NCBI RefSeq assembly: GCF_051020985.1
Contig: NW_027475146.1
Location: forward strand, 1,364,001-1,428,000
Length of the DNA: 64,000 nt
Reading direction: 5' to 3'
DNA from: Nomia melanderi
Lineage: Eukaryota; Arthropoda; Insecta; Hymenoptera; Halictidae
The position numbers and the translations under genes were made by a program. The notes beneath the pieces are model-generated. The model was not told the DNA's origin. It made no database searches and saw nothing but the letters and a program-made list of their open reading frames with translations. Positions 1 through 12,100 of the stretch are shown in pieces (the first letter of the stretch is position 1; each line of letters begins with the position of its first letter).

Positions 1-756
1 CGAATATATATCTGGTGATGTCTCGGGTGCTATTAGATATACCGCAATAAACCAAAGTGAATTATCTGCAGGAGGCCCTGGCGCATGCATCTGTGCAGCA
101 GGAACGACCTCGGACCACCAGGGGCCGAGAAAACCACCGTCTCATGGGGCCGGTCACTCAGGGTCAGGGGAAAATCCAATATATATCTGGTGATATCTCG
201 GGTGCTATTAGAGATAGCGCAATAAACCAAAGTGAATTATCTGCAGGGGGCCCTGGCGCAGGAATCTGTGCAGCGGGAACGACCTCGGACCACCAGGGGC
301 CGAGAAAAACACCGTCTCATGGGGCCGGACACTCAGGGTCAGGGGAAAATCCAATATATATCTGGTGATATCTCGGGAGCTATTAGAGATAGCGCAGTAA
401 ATCAAAGTGCATTGTCCGTAGGAGGCCCTTGCGCGTGAATCAGTGCAGCAGGAACGACATCGGACCACCAGGGGCCGAGGAAATTACAGATTTTCGGTGT
501 CCGTCACCCAAAGTCATTTAAAAATCCGGCATATATATGGTGCGTTCTCGGGTGCTATTACAGATAGCGCAATAAATCAATGTGCATTGTCTGTCGGTGG
601 CCCTGGCGCATGAATCTGTGCAGCGGGAACGACCTCGGACCACCAGGGGCCGAGAAAACCACCGTCTCATGGGGCCGGACACACAGGGTCAGGGGAAAAT
701 CCAATATATATCTGGTGATATCTCGGGTGCTATTAGAGATAGCGCAATAAATCAAA

Positions 757-1981
757 GTGAATTATCTGCAGGAGGCCCTGGCGCATGAATCTGGCCAGCG
801 GGAACCACCTCGGACCACCAGGGGCCTAGGAAACCACCGTCTCATGGGGCCGGACACTCAGGGTCAGGGGAAAAGCCAATATATATCTGGTGATATCTCG
901 GGTGCTATTAGAGATAGCGCAATAAACCAAAGTGAATTATATGCAGGAGGCCCGGGCGCATGAATCTGGGCAGCGGGAACGACCTCGGACGACCAGGGGC
1001 CGAGAAAACCACCGTCTCATGGGGCCGGACACTCAGGGTCAGAGAAAAATACAATATATATCTGGTGATATCTCGGGTGCTATTAGAGATAGTGCAATAA
1101 ACCAAAGTGAATTATCTGCAGCGGGCCCTGGCGCAGGAATCTGTGCAGCGGGAACGACCTCGGAAAACCAGGGGCCGAGAAAACCACCGTCTCATGGGGC
1201 CGGACACTCAGGGTCAGAGAAAAATCCAATATATATCTGGTGATATCTCGGGTGCTATTAGAGATAGCGCAATAAACCTATGTGAATTATCTGCAGGAGG
1301 CCCTGGCGCATGAATCTGTGCAGCGGGAACGACCTCGGACCACCAGGGGCCGAGAAATCCACCGTCTCATGGGGCCGGACACTCAGGGCCAGGGAAAAAT
1401 CCATTATATATCAGGTGATATCTCGGGTGCTATTAGAGATAGCGCAATAAACCAAAGTGAATTATCTGCAGGAGGCCATAGCGCATGAATCTGTGCAGCG
1501 GGAAAGACCTCGGACCTCCAGGGGCCGAGAAAAACACCGTATCATGGGGCCGGACACTCAGGGCCAGGGGAAAATCCAATATATATCTGGTTATATCTCG
1601 GGTGCTATTACAGATAGCGCAATAAATCAAAGTGGATTGTCTGCAGGAGGCCCTGGCGCATGAATCTGTGCAGCGGGAACGACCTCGGACCACCAGGGGC
1701 CGAGAAAACCACAGTCACATGGGGCCGGACTGTCAGGGTCAGTGAAAAATACAATATATATCTGGTGATGTCACGGGTGCTATTAGAGATAGCGCAATAA
1801 ATCAAAGTGCATTGTCCGTAGGAGGCCCTTGCGCATGAATCAGTGCAGCGGGAACGACCTCGGACCACCAGGGGCCGAGAAAACCACCGTCTCATGGGGC
1901 CGGACACACAGGGTCAGGGGAAAATCCAATATATATATGGTGATATCTCGGGTGCTATTAGAGATAGCGCAATAAATCAAA
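757..1981 (+). repeat. 7-monomer HOR, copy 1 (1,225 bp)
   Basis: Seven distinguishable monomers (757, 932, 1107, 1282, 1457, 1632, 1807) form a unit that recurs in the same order. Diagnostic variants are GCCAGCGGGAACCACC and GGGGCCTAGG in the first, GGCCCGGGCGC in the second, CGGAAAACCAGGGG in the third, GAGAAATCCACCG with CCATTATATATCAGG in the fourth, GGACCTCCAGGGG with TCTGGTTATATC in the fifth, and CACAGTCACATGGGG with GGTGATGTCACGG in the sixth. Confidence 0.93.
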
Positions 1982-3206
1982 GTGAATTATCTGCAGGAGG
2001 CCCTGGCGCATGAATCTGGCCAGCGGGAACCACCTCGGACCACCAGGGGCCTAGGAAACCACCGTCTCATGGGGCCGGACACTCAGGGTCAGGGGAAAAG
2101 CCAATATATATCTGGTGATATCTCGGGTGCTATTAGAGATAGCGCAATAAACCAAAGTGAATTATATGCAGGAGGCCCGGGCGCATGAATCTGGGCAGCG
2201 GGAACGACCTCGGACGACCAGGGGCCGAGAAAACCACCGTCTCATGGGGCCGGACACTCAGGGTCAGAGAAAAATACAATATATATCTGGTGATATCTCG
2301 GGTGCTATTAGAGATAGTGCAATAAACCAAAGTGAATTATCTGCAGCGGGCCCTGGCGCAGGAATCTGTGCAGCGGGAACGACCTCGGAAAACCAGGGGC
2401 CGAGAAAACCACCGTCTCATGGGGCCGGACACTCAGGGTCAGAGAAAAATCCAATATATATCTGGTGATATCTCGGGTGCTATTAGAGATAGCGCAATAA
2501 ACCTATGTGAATTATCTGCAGGAGGCCCTGGCGCATGAATCTGTGCAGCGGGAACGACCTCGGACCACCAGGGGCCGAGAAATCCACCGTCTCATGGGGC
2601 CGGACACTCAGGGCCAGGGAAAAATCCATTATATATCAGGTGATATCTCGGGTGCTATTAGAGATAGCGCAATAAACCAAAGTGAATTATCTGCAGGAGG
2701 CCATAGCGCATGAATCTGTGCAGCGGGAAAGACCTCGGACCTCCAGGGGCCGAGAAAAACACCGTATCATGGGGCCGGACACTCAGGGCCAGGGGAAAAT
2801 CCAATATATATCTGGTTATATCTCGGGTGCTATTACAGATAGCGCAATAAATCAAAGTGGATTGTCTGCAGGAGGCCCTGGCGCATGAATCTGTGCAGCG
2901 GGAACGACCTCGGACCACCAGGGGCCGAGAAAACCACAGTCACATGGGGCCGGACTGTCAGGGTCAGTGAAAAATACAATATATATCTGGTGATGTCACG
3001 GGTGCTATTAGAGATAGCGCAATAAATCAAAGTGCATTGTCCGTAGGAGGCCCTTGCGCATGAATCAGTGCAGCAGGAACGACATCGGACCACCAGGGGC
3101 CGAGAAATCCACCGTCTCATGGGGCCGGACACTCAGGGCCAGGGAAAAATCCAATATATATCTGGTGATATCTCGGGTGCTATTACAGATAGCGCAATAA
3201 ATCAAT
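1982..3206 (+). repeat. 7-monomer HOR, copy 2 (1,225 bp)
   Basis: This is the same seven monomers as 757-1981, directly adjacent and nearly identical by eye. The seventh monomer differs: it reads GCAGCAGGAACGACATCGG and GAGAAATCCACCG instead of GCAGCGGGAACGACCTCGG and GAGAAAACCACCG. The same altered seventh monomer marks the copies at 4957 and 9857. Confidence 0.93.
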
Positions 3207-3731
3207 GTGAATTATCTGCAGGAGGCCCTGGCGCATGAATCTGTGCAGCGGGAACGACCTCGGACCACCAGGGGCCGAGAAATCCACCGTCTCATGGGGC
3301 CGGACACTCAGGGCCAGGGAAAAATCCAATATATATCTGGTGATATCTCGGGTGCTATTACAGATAGCGCAATAAATCAAACTGCATTGTCTGCGGGAGG
3401 ACCTGGCGCATGAATCTGTGCAGCGGCAACGACCTCGGACCACCAGGGTCCGAGAAAATTACAGATTTTCTGTATCCGTCACCAAATGTCATGTAAAAAT
3501 CCAGCATATATCTGGTGATATCTCGGGTTCTATTACAGATAGGGCGATAAATCAAAGTGCATTGTCAGCAGGAGGCCCTGGAGCATGAATCTGTGCAGCG
3601 GGAACGACCTCGGACCACCATGTGCCGAGAAAACCACAGTCTCATGGGGCGGGACACTCAGGGTCAGGGGAAAATCCAATATATATCTGGTGATATCTCG
3701 GGTGCTATTAGAGATAGCGCAATAAACCAAA
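3207..3731 (+). repeat. recurrent three-monomer segment, first of five
   Basis: A trio consisting of a monomer with AATCAAACTGCATTG at its end, a type C monomer with TTTTCTGTATCCGTCACC, and a monomer with CCACCATGTGCCGAG appears at 3207-3731. It recurs at 6182-6706, 7232-7756, 11082-11606 and 12482-13006. It travels as a block, both with the 7-mer HOR and without it (7232, 12482). Confidence 0.85.
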
Positions 3732-4956
3732 GTGAATTATCTGCAGGAGGCCATGGCGCATGAATCTGTGCAGCGGGAAAGACCGCGGACCACCAGGGGC
3801 CGAGAAAACCAGCGTCTCATGGGGCCGAGCACTCAGGGTCAGGGAAAAATCCAATATATATCTGGTGATATCTCGGGTGCTATTAGAGATAGCGCAATAA
3901 ACCAAAGTGAATTATATGCAGAAGGCCCGGGCGCATGAATCTGGGCAGCGGGAACGACCTCGGACGACCAGGGGCCGAGAAAACCACCGTCTCATGGGGC
4001 CGGACACTCAGGGTCAGAGAAAAATACAATATATATCTGGTGATATCTCGGGTGCTATTAGAGATAGTGCAATAAACCAAAGTGAATTATCTGCAGCGGG
4101 CCCTGGCGCAGGAATCTGTGCAGCGGGAACGACCTCGGAAAACCAGGGGCCGAGAAAACCACCGTCTCATGGGGCCGGACACTCAGGGTCAGAGAAAAAT
4201 CCAATATATATCTGGTGATATCTCGGGTGCTATTAGAGATAGCGCAATAAACCTATGTGAATTATCTGCAGGAGGCCCTGGCGCATGAATCTGTGCAGCG
4301 GGAACGACCTCGGACCACCAGGGGCCGAGAAATCCACCGTCTCATGGGGCCGGACACTCAGGGCCAGGGAAAAATCCATTATATATCAGGTGATATCTCG
4401 GGTGCTATTAGAGATAGCGCAATAAACCAAAGTGAATTATCTGCAGGAGGCCATAGCGCATGAATCTGTGCAGCGGGAAAGACCTCGGACCTCCAGGGGC
4501 CGAGAAAAACACCGTATCATGGGGCCGGACACTCAGGGCCAGGGGAAAATCCAATATATATCTGGTTATATCTCGGGTGCTATTACAGATAGCGCAATAA
4601 ATCAAAGTGGATTGTCTGCAGGAGGCCCTGGCGCATGAATCTGTGCAGCGGGAACGACCTCGGACCACCAGGGGCCGAGAAAACCACAGTCACATGGGGC
4701 CGGACTGTCAGGGTCAGTGAAAAATACAATATATATCTGGTGATGTCACGGGTGCTATTAGAGATAGCGCAATAAATCAAAGTGCATTGTCCGTAGGAGG
4801 CCCTTGCGCATGAATCAGTGCAGCGGGAACGACCTCGGACCACCAGGGGCCGAGAAAACCACCGTCTCATGGGGCCGGACACACAGGGTCAGGGGAAAAT
4901 CCAATATATATCTGGTGATATCTCGGGTGCTATTAGAGATAGCGCAATAAATCAAA
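3732..4956 (+). repeat. 7-monomer HOR, copy 3, first monomer replaced
   Basis: Monomers 2-7 (from 3907) match those of 757-1981. The first slot (3732) instead holds a different monomer with GGCCATGGCGC, GACCGCGGACC and GGGCCGAGCACTC. A close relative of that replacement recurs at 11607, so the substitution is a reused monomer and not random decay. Confidence 0.9.
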
Positions 4957-6181
4957 GTGAATTATCTGCAGGAGGCCCTGGCGCATGAATCTGGCCAGCG
5001 GGAACCACCTCGGACCACCAGGGGCCTAGGAAACCACCGTCTCATGGGGCCGGACACTCAGGGTCAGGGGAAAAGCCAATATATATCTGGTGATATCTCG
5101 GGTGCTATTAGAGATAGCGCAATAAACCAAAGTGAATTATATGCAGGAGGCCCGGGCGCATGAATCTGGGCAGCGGGAACGACCTCGGACGACCAGGGGC
5201 CGAGAAAACCACCGTCTCATGGGGCCGGACACTCAGGGTCAGAGAAAAATACAATATATATCTGGTGATATCTCGGGTGCTATTAGAGATAGTGCAATAA
5301 ACCAAAGTGAATTATCTGCAGCGGGCCCTGGCGCAGGAATCTGTGCAGCGGGAACGACCTCGGAAAACCAGGGGCCGAGAAAACCACCGTCTCATGGGGC
5401 CGGACACTCAGGGTCAGAGAAAAATCCAATATATATCTGGTGATATCTCGGGTGCTATTAGAGATAGCGCAATAAACCTATGTGAATTATCTGCAGGAGG
5501 CCCTGGCGCATGAATCTGTGCAGCGGGAACGACCTCGGACCACCAGGGGCCGAGAAATCCACCGTCTCATGGGGCCGGACACTCAGGGCCAGGGAAAAAT
5601 CCATTATATATCAGGTGATATCTCGGGTGCTATTAGAGATAGCGCAATAAACCAAAGTGAATTATCTGCAGGAGGCCATAGCGCATGAATCTGTGCAGCG
5701 GGAAAGACCTCGGACCTCCAGGGGCCGAGAAAAACACCGTATCATGGGGCCGGACACTCAGGGCCAGGGGAAAATCCAATATATATCTGGTTATATCTCG
5801 GGTGCTATTACAGATAGCGCAATAAATCAAAGTGGATTGTCTGCAGGAGGCCCTGGCGCATGAATCTGTGCAGCGGGAACGACCTCGGACCACCAGGGGC
5901 CGAGAAAACCACAGTCACATGGGGCCGGACTGTCAGGGTCAGTGAAAAATACAATATATATCTGGTGATGTCACGGGTGCTATTAGAGATACCGCAATAA
6001 ATCAAAGTGCATTGTCCGTAGGAGGCCCTTGCGCATGAATCAGTGCAGCAGGAACGACATCGGACCACCAGGGGCCGAGAAATCCACCGTCTCATGGGGC
6101 CGGACACTCAGGGCCAGGGAAAAATCCAATATATATCTGGTGATATCTCGGGTGCTATTACAGATAGCGCAATAAATCAAT
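4957..6181 (+). repeat. 7-monomer HOR, copy 4 (1,225 bp)
   Basis: All seven monomers are in order, ending with the altered seventh monomer of copy 2. One visible private change is ATTAGAGATACCGCAATAA near 5991, where copy 2 has ATTAGAGATAGCGCAATAA. Confidence 0.92.
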
Positions 6182-9149
6182 GTGAATTATCTGCAGGAGG
6201 CCCTGGCGCATGAATCTGTGCAGCGGGAACGACCTCGGACCACCAGGGGCCGAGAAATCCACCGTCTCATGGGGCCGGACACTCAGGGCCAGGGAAAAAT
6301 CCAATATATATCTGGTGATATCTCGGGTGCTATTACAGATATCGCAATAAATCAAACTGCATTGTCTGCGGGAGGACCTGGCGCATGAATCTGTGCAGCG
6401 GCAACGACCTCGGACCTCCAGGGTCCGAGAAAATTACAGATTTTCTGTATCCGTCACCAAATGTCATGTAAAAATCCAGCATATATCTGGTGATATCTCG
6501 GGTTCTATTACAGATAGGGCGATAAATCAAAGTGCATTGTCAGCAGGAGGCCCTGGAGCATGAATCTGTGCAGCGGGAACGACCTCGGACCACCATGTGC
6601 CGAGAAAACCACAGTCTCATGGGGCGGGACACTCAGGGTCAGGGGAAAATCCAATATATATCTGGTGATATCTCGGGTGCTATTAGAGATAGCGCAATAA
6701 ACCAAAGTGAATTATCTGCAGGAGGCCATGGCGCATGAATCTGTGCAGCGGGAACGACCTCGGACCACCATGGGCCGACAAAACCACAGTCTCATGGGGC
6801 GGGTCACCCAGGGTCAGGGGAAAATCCAATGTATATCTGGTGATATCTCGGGTGCTATTAGAGATAGCGCAATAAACCAAAGTGAATTATCTGCAGGAGG
6901 CCATGGCGCATGAATCTGTGCAGCGGGAAAGACCTCGGACCAACAGGGGCCGAGAAAACCACCGTCTCATGGGGCCGGACCTTCAGGGTCAGGGAAAAAT
7001 CCAATATATATCTGGTGATATCTCGGGTTCTATTACAGATAGGGCGATAAATCAAAGTGCATTGTCTGCAGGAGGCCCTGGAGCATGGATCTGTGCAGCG
7101 GGAACGACCTCGGACCACCATGGGCCGACAAAACCACAGTCTCATGGGGCGGGACACCCAGGGTCAGGGGAAAATCCAATGTATATCTGGTGATATCTCG
7201 GGTGCTATTAGAGATAGCGCAATAAACCAATGTGAATTATCTGCAGGAGGCCCTGGCGCATGAATCTGTGCAGCGGGAACGACCTCGGACCACCAGGGGC
7301 CGAGAAATCCACCGTCTCATGGAGCCGGACACTCAGGGCCAGGGAAAAATCCAATATATATCTGGTGATATCTCGGGTGCTATTACAGATAGCGCAATAA
7401 ATCAAACTGCATTGTCTGCGGGAGGACCTGGCGCATGAATCTGTGCAGCGGCAACGACCTCGGACCACCAGGGGCCGAGAAAATTACAGATTTTCTGTAT
7501 CCGTCACCCAATGTAATGTAAAAATCCAGCATATATCTGGTGATATCTCGGGTTATATTACAGATAGGGCGATAAATCAAAGTGCATTGTCAGCAGGAGG
7601 CCCTGGAGCATGAATCTGTGCAGCGGGAACGACCTCGGACCACCATGTGCCGAGAAAACCACAGTCTCATGGGGCGGGACACTCAGGGTCAGGGGAAAAT
7701 CCAATATATATCTGGTGATATCTCGGGTGCTATTAGAGATAGCGCAATAAACCAAAGTGAATTATCTGCAGGAGGCCATGGCGCATGAATCTGTGCAGCG
7801 GGAAAGACCTCGGACCAGCAGGGGCCGAGAAAACCACCGTCTCATGGGGCCGGACACTCAGGGTCAGGGAAGAATCCAATATATATCTGGTGATATCTCG
7901 GGTGCTATTAGAGATAGCGCAATAAACCAAAGTGAATTATCTGCTGGAGGCCCTGGCGCATAAATCTGTGCAGCGGGAACGACCTCCGACCACCAGGGAC
8001 CGAGAAAACCACCGTCTCATGGGGCCGAACACTCAGGGTCAGGGTAAAATCCAATATATATCTGGTCATATGTCGGGTGCTATTACAGATAGAGCAATAA
8101 ATCAAAGTGCATTGTCTGTAGGAGGCCCTGGCGCATGGATCTGTGCAGCGGGAACGACCTCGGACCACCAGGGGCCGAGAAAACCATCATCTCACGGGGC
8201 CGGACACTCAGTGTCAAGGAAAAATCCAATATATGTCTGGTGATATCTCTGGTGCTATTACAAATAGCGCAATAAATTAAAGTGCAATGTCTGTAGGAGG
8301 CCCTGGCGCATGAATCTGTGCAGCGGGAACGACCTCGGACCACCATGGGCCGAGAAAACCACAGTCTCATGGGGCGGGACACTCAGGGTCAGGGGAAAAT
8401 CCAATATATATCTGGTGATATCTCGGGTGGCATTACAGATAGAGCAATATATCAAAGTGAATTATCTGCAGGAGGCCCTGGCGCATGAATCTGTGCAGCG
8501 GGAACGACCACGGTCCACCAGGAGCCGAGAAAACCATCGTCTCATGGGGCCGGACACTCAGGGCCAGGGAAAAATCCAATATATATCTGGTGATATCTCG
8601 GGTGATATTACAGATAGCGCAATAAATCAAACTGCATTGTCTGCGGGAGGACCTGGCGCATGAATCTGTGCAGCGGTAACGTCCTCGGACCACCAGGGGC
8701 CGAGAAAATTAAAGATTTTCGGTATCCGTCACCCATTGTCATGTAAAAATCCAGCATATATCTGGTGATATCTCGGGTTCTATTACAGATAGGGCGATAA
8801 ATCAAAGTGCATTGTCTGCAGGAGGCCCTGGAGCATGAATCTGTGCAGCGGGAACGACCTCGGACCATCATGGGCCGAGAAAACCACAGTCTCATGGGGC
8901 GGGACACTCAGGGTCAGGGGAAAATCCAATGTATATCTGGTGATATCTCGGTTGCTATTACAGATAGCGCAATAAATCAAAGTGCATTGTCTGTAGGAGT
9001 CCCTGGCGCATGAATCTGTGCGGCGGGAACGACCACGGACAACCAGGGGCCGAGAAAACAACAGTCTCATGGGGCCGGACACTCAGGGTCAGGGGAAAAT
9101 CCAATGTATATCTGGCGATATCTCGGATGCTATTAGAGATAGCGCAATA

Positions 9150-12100
9150 AACCAAAGTGAATTATCTGCAGGAGGCCCTGGCGCATGCATCTGTGCAGCA
9201 GGAACGACCTCGGACCACCAGGGGCCGAGAAAACCACCGTCTCATGGGGCCGGTCACTCAGGGTCAGGGGAAAATCCAATATATATCTGGTGATATCTCG
9301 GGTGCTATTAGAGATAGCGCAATAAACCAAAGTGAATTATCTGCAGGGGGCCCTGGCGCAGGAATCTGTGCAGCGGGAACGACCTCGGACCACCAGGGGC
9401 CGAGAAAAACACCGTCTCATGGGGCCGGACACTCAGGGTCAGGGGAAAATCCAATATATATCTGGTGATATCTCGGGAGCTATTAGAGATAGCGCAGTAA
9501 ATCAAAGTGCATTGTCCGTAGGAGGCCCTTGCGCATGAATCAGTGCAGCAGGAACGACATCGGACCACCAGGGGCCGAGGAAATTACAGATTTTCGGTGT
9601 CCGTCACCCAAAGTCATTTAAAAATCCGGCATATATATGGTGCGTTCTCGGGTGCTATTACAGATAGCGCAATAAATCAATGTGCATTGTCTGTCGGTGG
9701 CCCTGGCGCATGAATCTGTGCAGCGGGAACGACCTCGGACCACCAGGGGCCGAGAAAACCACCGTCTCATGGGGCCGGACACACAGGGTCAGGGGAAAAT
9801 CCAATATATATCTGGTGATATCTCGGGTGCTATTAGAGATAGCGCAATAAATCAAAGTGAATTATCTGCAGGAGGCCCTGGCGCATGAATCTGGCCAGCG
9901 GGAACCACCTCGGACCACCAGGGGCCTAGGAAACCACCGTCTCATGGGGCCGGACACTCAGGGTCAGGGGAAAAGCCAATATATATCTGGTGATATCTCG
10001 GGTGCTATTAGAGATAGCGCAATAAACCAAAGTGAATTATATGCAGGAGGCCCGGGCGCATGAATCTGGGCAGCGGGAACGACCTCGGACGACCAGGGGC
10101 CGAGAAAACCACCGTCTCATGGGGCCGGACACTCAGGGTCAGAGAAAAATACAATATATATCTGGTGATATCTCGGGTGCTATTAGAGATAGCGCAATAA
10201 ACCAAAGTGAATTATCTGCAGCGGGCCCTGGCGCAGGAATCTGTGCAGCGGGAACGACCTCGGAAAACCAGGGGCCGAGAAAACCACCGTCTCATGGGGC
10301 CGGACACTCAGGGTCAGAGAAAAATCCAATATATATCTGGTGATATCTCGGGTGCTATTAGAGATAGCGCAATAAACCTATGTGAATTATCTGCAGGAGG
10401 CCCTGGCGCATGAATCTGTGCAGCGGGAACGACCTCGGACCACCAGGGGCCGAGAAATCCACCGTCTCATGGGGCCGGACACTCAGGGCCAGGGAAAAAT
10501 CCATTATATATCAGGTGATATCTCGGGTGCTATTAGAGATAGCGCAATAAACCAAAGTGAATTATCTGCAGGAGGCCATAGCGCATGAATCTGTGCAGCG
10601 GGAAAGACCTCGGACCTCCAGGGGCCGAGAAAAACACCGTATCATGGGGCCGGACACTCAGGGCCAGGGGAAAATGCAATATATATCTGGTTATATCTCG
10701 GGTGCTATTACAGATAGCGCAATAAATCAAAGTGGATTGTCTGCAGGAGGCCCTGGCGCATGAATCTGTGCAGCGGGAACGACCTCGGACCACCAGGGGC
10801 CGAGAAAACCACAGTCACATGGGGCCGGACTGTCAGGGTCAGTGAAAAATACAATACATATCTGGTGATGTCACGGGTGCTATTAGAGATAGCGCAATAA
10901 ATCAAAGTGCATTGTCCGTAGGAGGCCCTTGCGCATGAATCAGTGCAGCAGGAACGACATCGGACCACCAGGGGCCGAGAAATCCACCGTCTCATGGGGC
11001 CGTACACTCAGGGCCAGGGAAAAATCCAATATATATCTGGTGATATCTCGGGTGCTATTACAGATAGCGCAATAAATCAATGTGAATTATCTGCAGGAGG
11101 CCCTGGCGCATGAATCTGTGCAGCGGGAACGACCTCGGACCACCAGGGGCCGAGAAATCCACCGTCTCATGGGGCCGGACACTCAGGGCCAGGGAAAAAT
11201 CCAATATATATCTGGTGATATCTCGGGTGCTATTACAGATAGCGCAATAAATCAAACTGCATTGTCTGCGGGAGGACCTGGCGCATGAATCTGTGCAGCG
11301 GCAACGACCTCGGACCACCAGGGTCCGAGAAAATTACAGATTTTCTGTATCCGTCACCAAATGTCATGTAAAAATCCAGCATATATCTGGTGATATCTCG
11401 GGTTCTATTACAGATAGGGCGATAAATCAAAGTGCATTGTCAGCAGGAGGCCCTGGAGCATGAATCTGTGCAGCGGGAACGACCTCGGACCACCATGTGC
11501 CGAGAAAACCACAGTCTCATGGGGCGGGACACTCAGGGTCAGGGGAAAATCCAATATATATCTGGTGATATCTCGGGTGCTATTAGAGATAGCGCAATAA
11601 ACCAAAGTGAATTATCTGCAGGAGGCCATGGCGCATGAATCTGTGCAGCGGGAAAGACCGCGGACCACCAGGGGCCGAGAAAACCACCGTCTCATGGGGC
11701 CGAGCACTCAGGGTCAGGGAAAAATCCAATATATATCTGGTGATATCTCGGGTGCTATTACAGATAGAGCAATAAATCAAAGTGAATTATCTGCGGGAGG
11801 ACCTGGCGCATGAATCTGTGCAGCGGCAACGACCTCGGACCACCAGGGGCCGAGAAAATTACATATTTTCGGTATCCGTCACCCAATGTCATGTAAAAAT
11901 CCAGCATATATTTGGTGATATCTCAGGTTCTATTACAGATAGGGCGATAAATCAAAGTGCATTGTCTGCAGGAGGCCCTGGAGCATGAATCTGTGCAGCG
12001 GGAACGACCTCGGACCACCATGGGCCGACAAAACCACAGTCTCATGGGGCGGGTCACCCAGGGTCAGGGGAAAATCCAATGTATATCTGGTGATATCTCG

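Larger units (their letters stand above)
757..3731 (+). repeat. 17-monomer HOR, copy 1 (2,975 bp)
   Basis: The unit is two 7-monomer HORs (the second with the altered last monomer) followed by a three-monomer segment (3207-3731). The next 2,975 bp repeat this architecture in order, showing a larger unit built on the 7-mer. Confidence 0.88.
3732..6706 (+). repeat. 17-monomer HOR, copy 2 (2,975 bp)
   Basis: This is collinear with 757-3731 at an offset of exactly 2,975 bp, except that the first monomer is replaced. After 6707 the two series diverge. Confidence 0.88.
50..8880 (+). repeat. long superblock, full copy
   Basis: Monomers from about 50 to 8880 are the source or longer form of the block at 9150-14130. 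The offset is 9,100 bp for the first part, 7,875 bp from the altered 7-mer to the three-monomer segment, and 5,250 bp from about 6,750 onward. All three offsets are whole multiples of 175 (52, 45 and 30 monomers). Confidence 0.85.
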
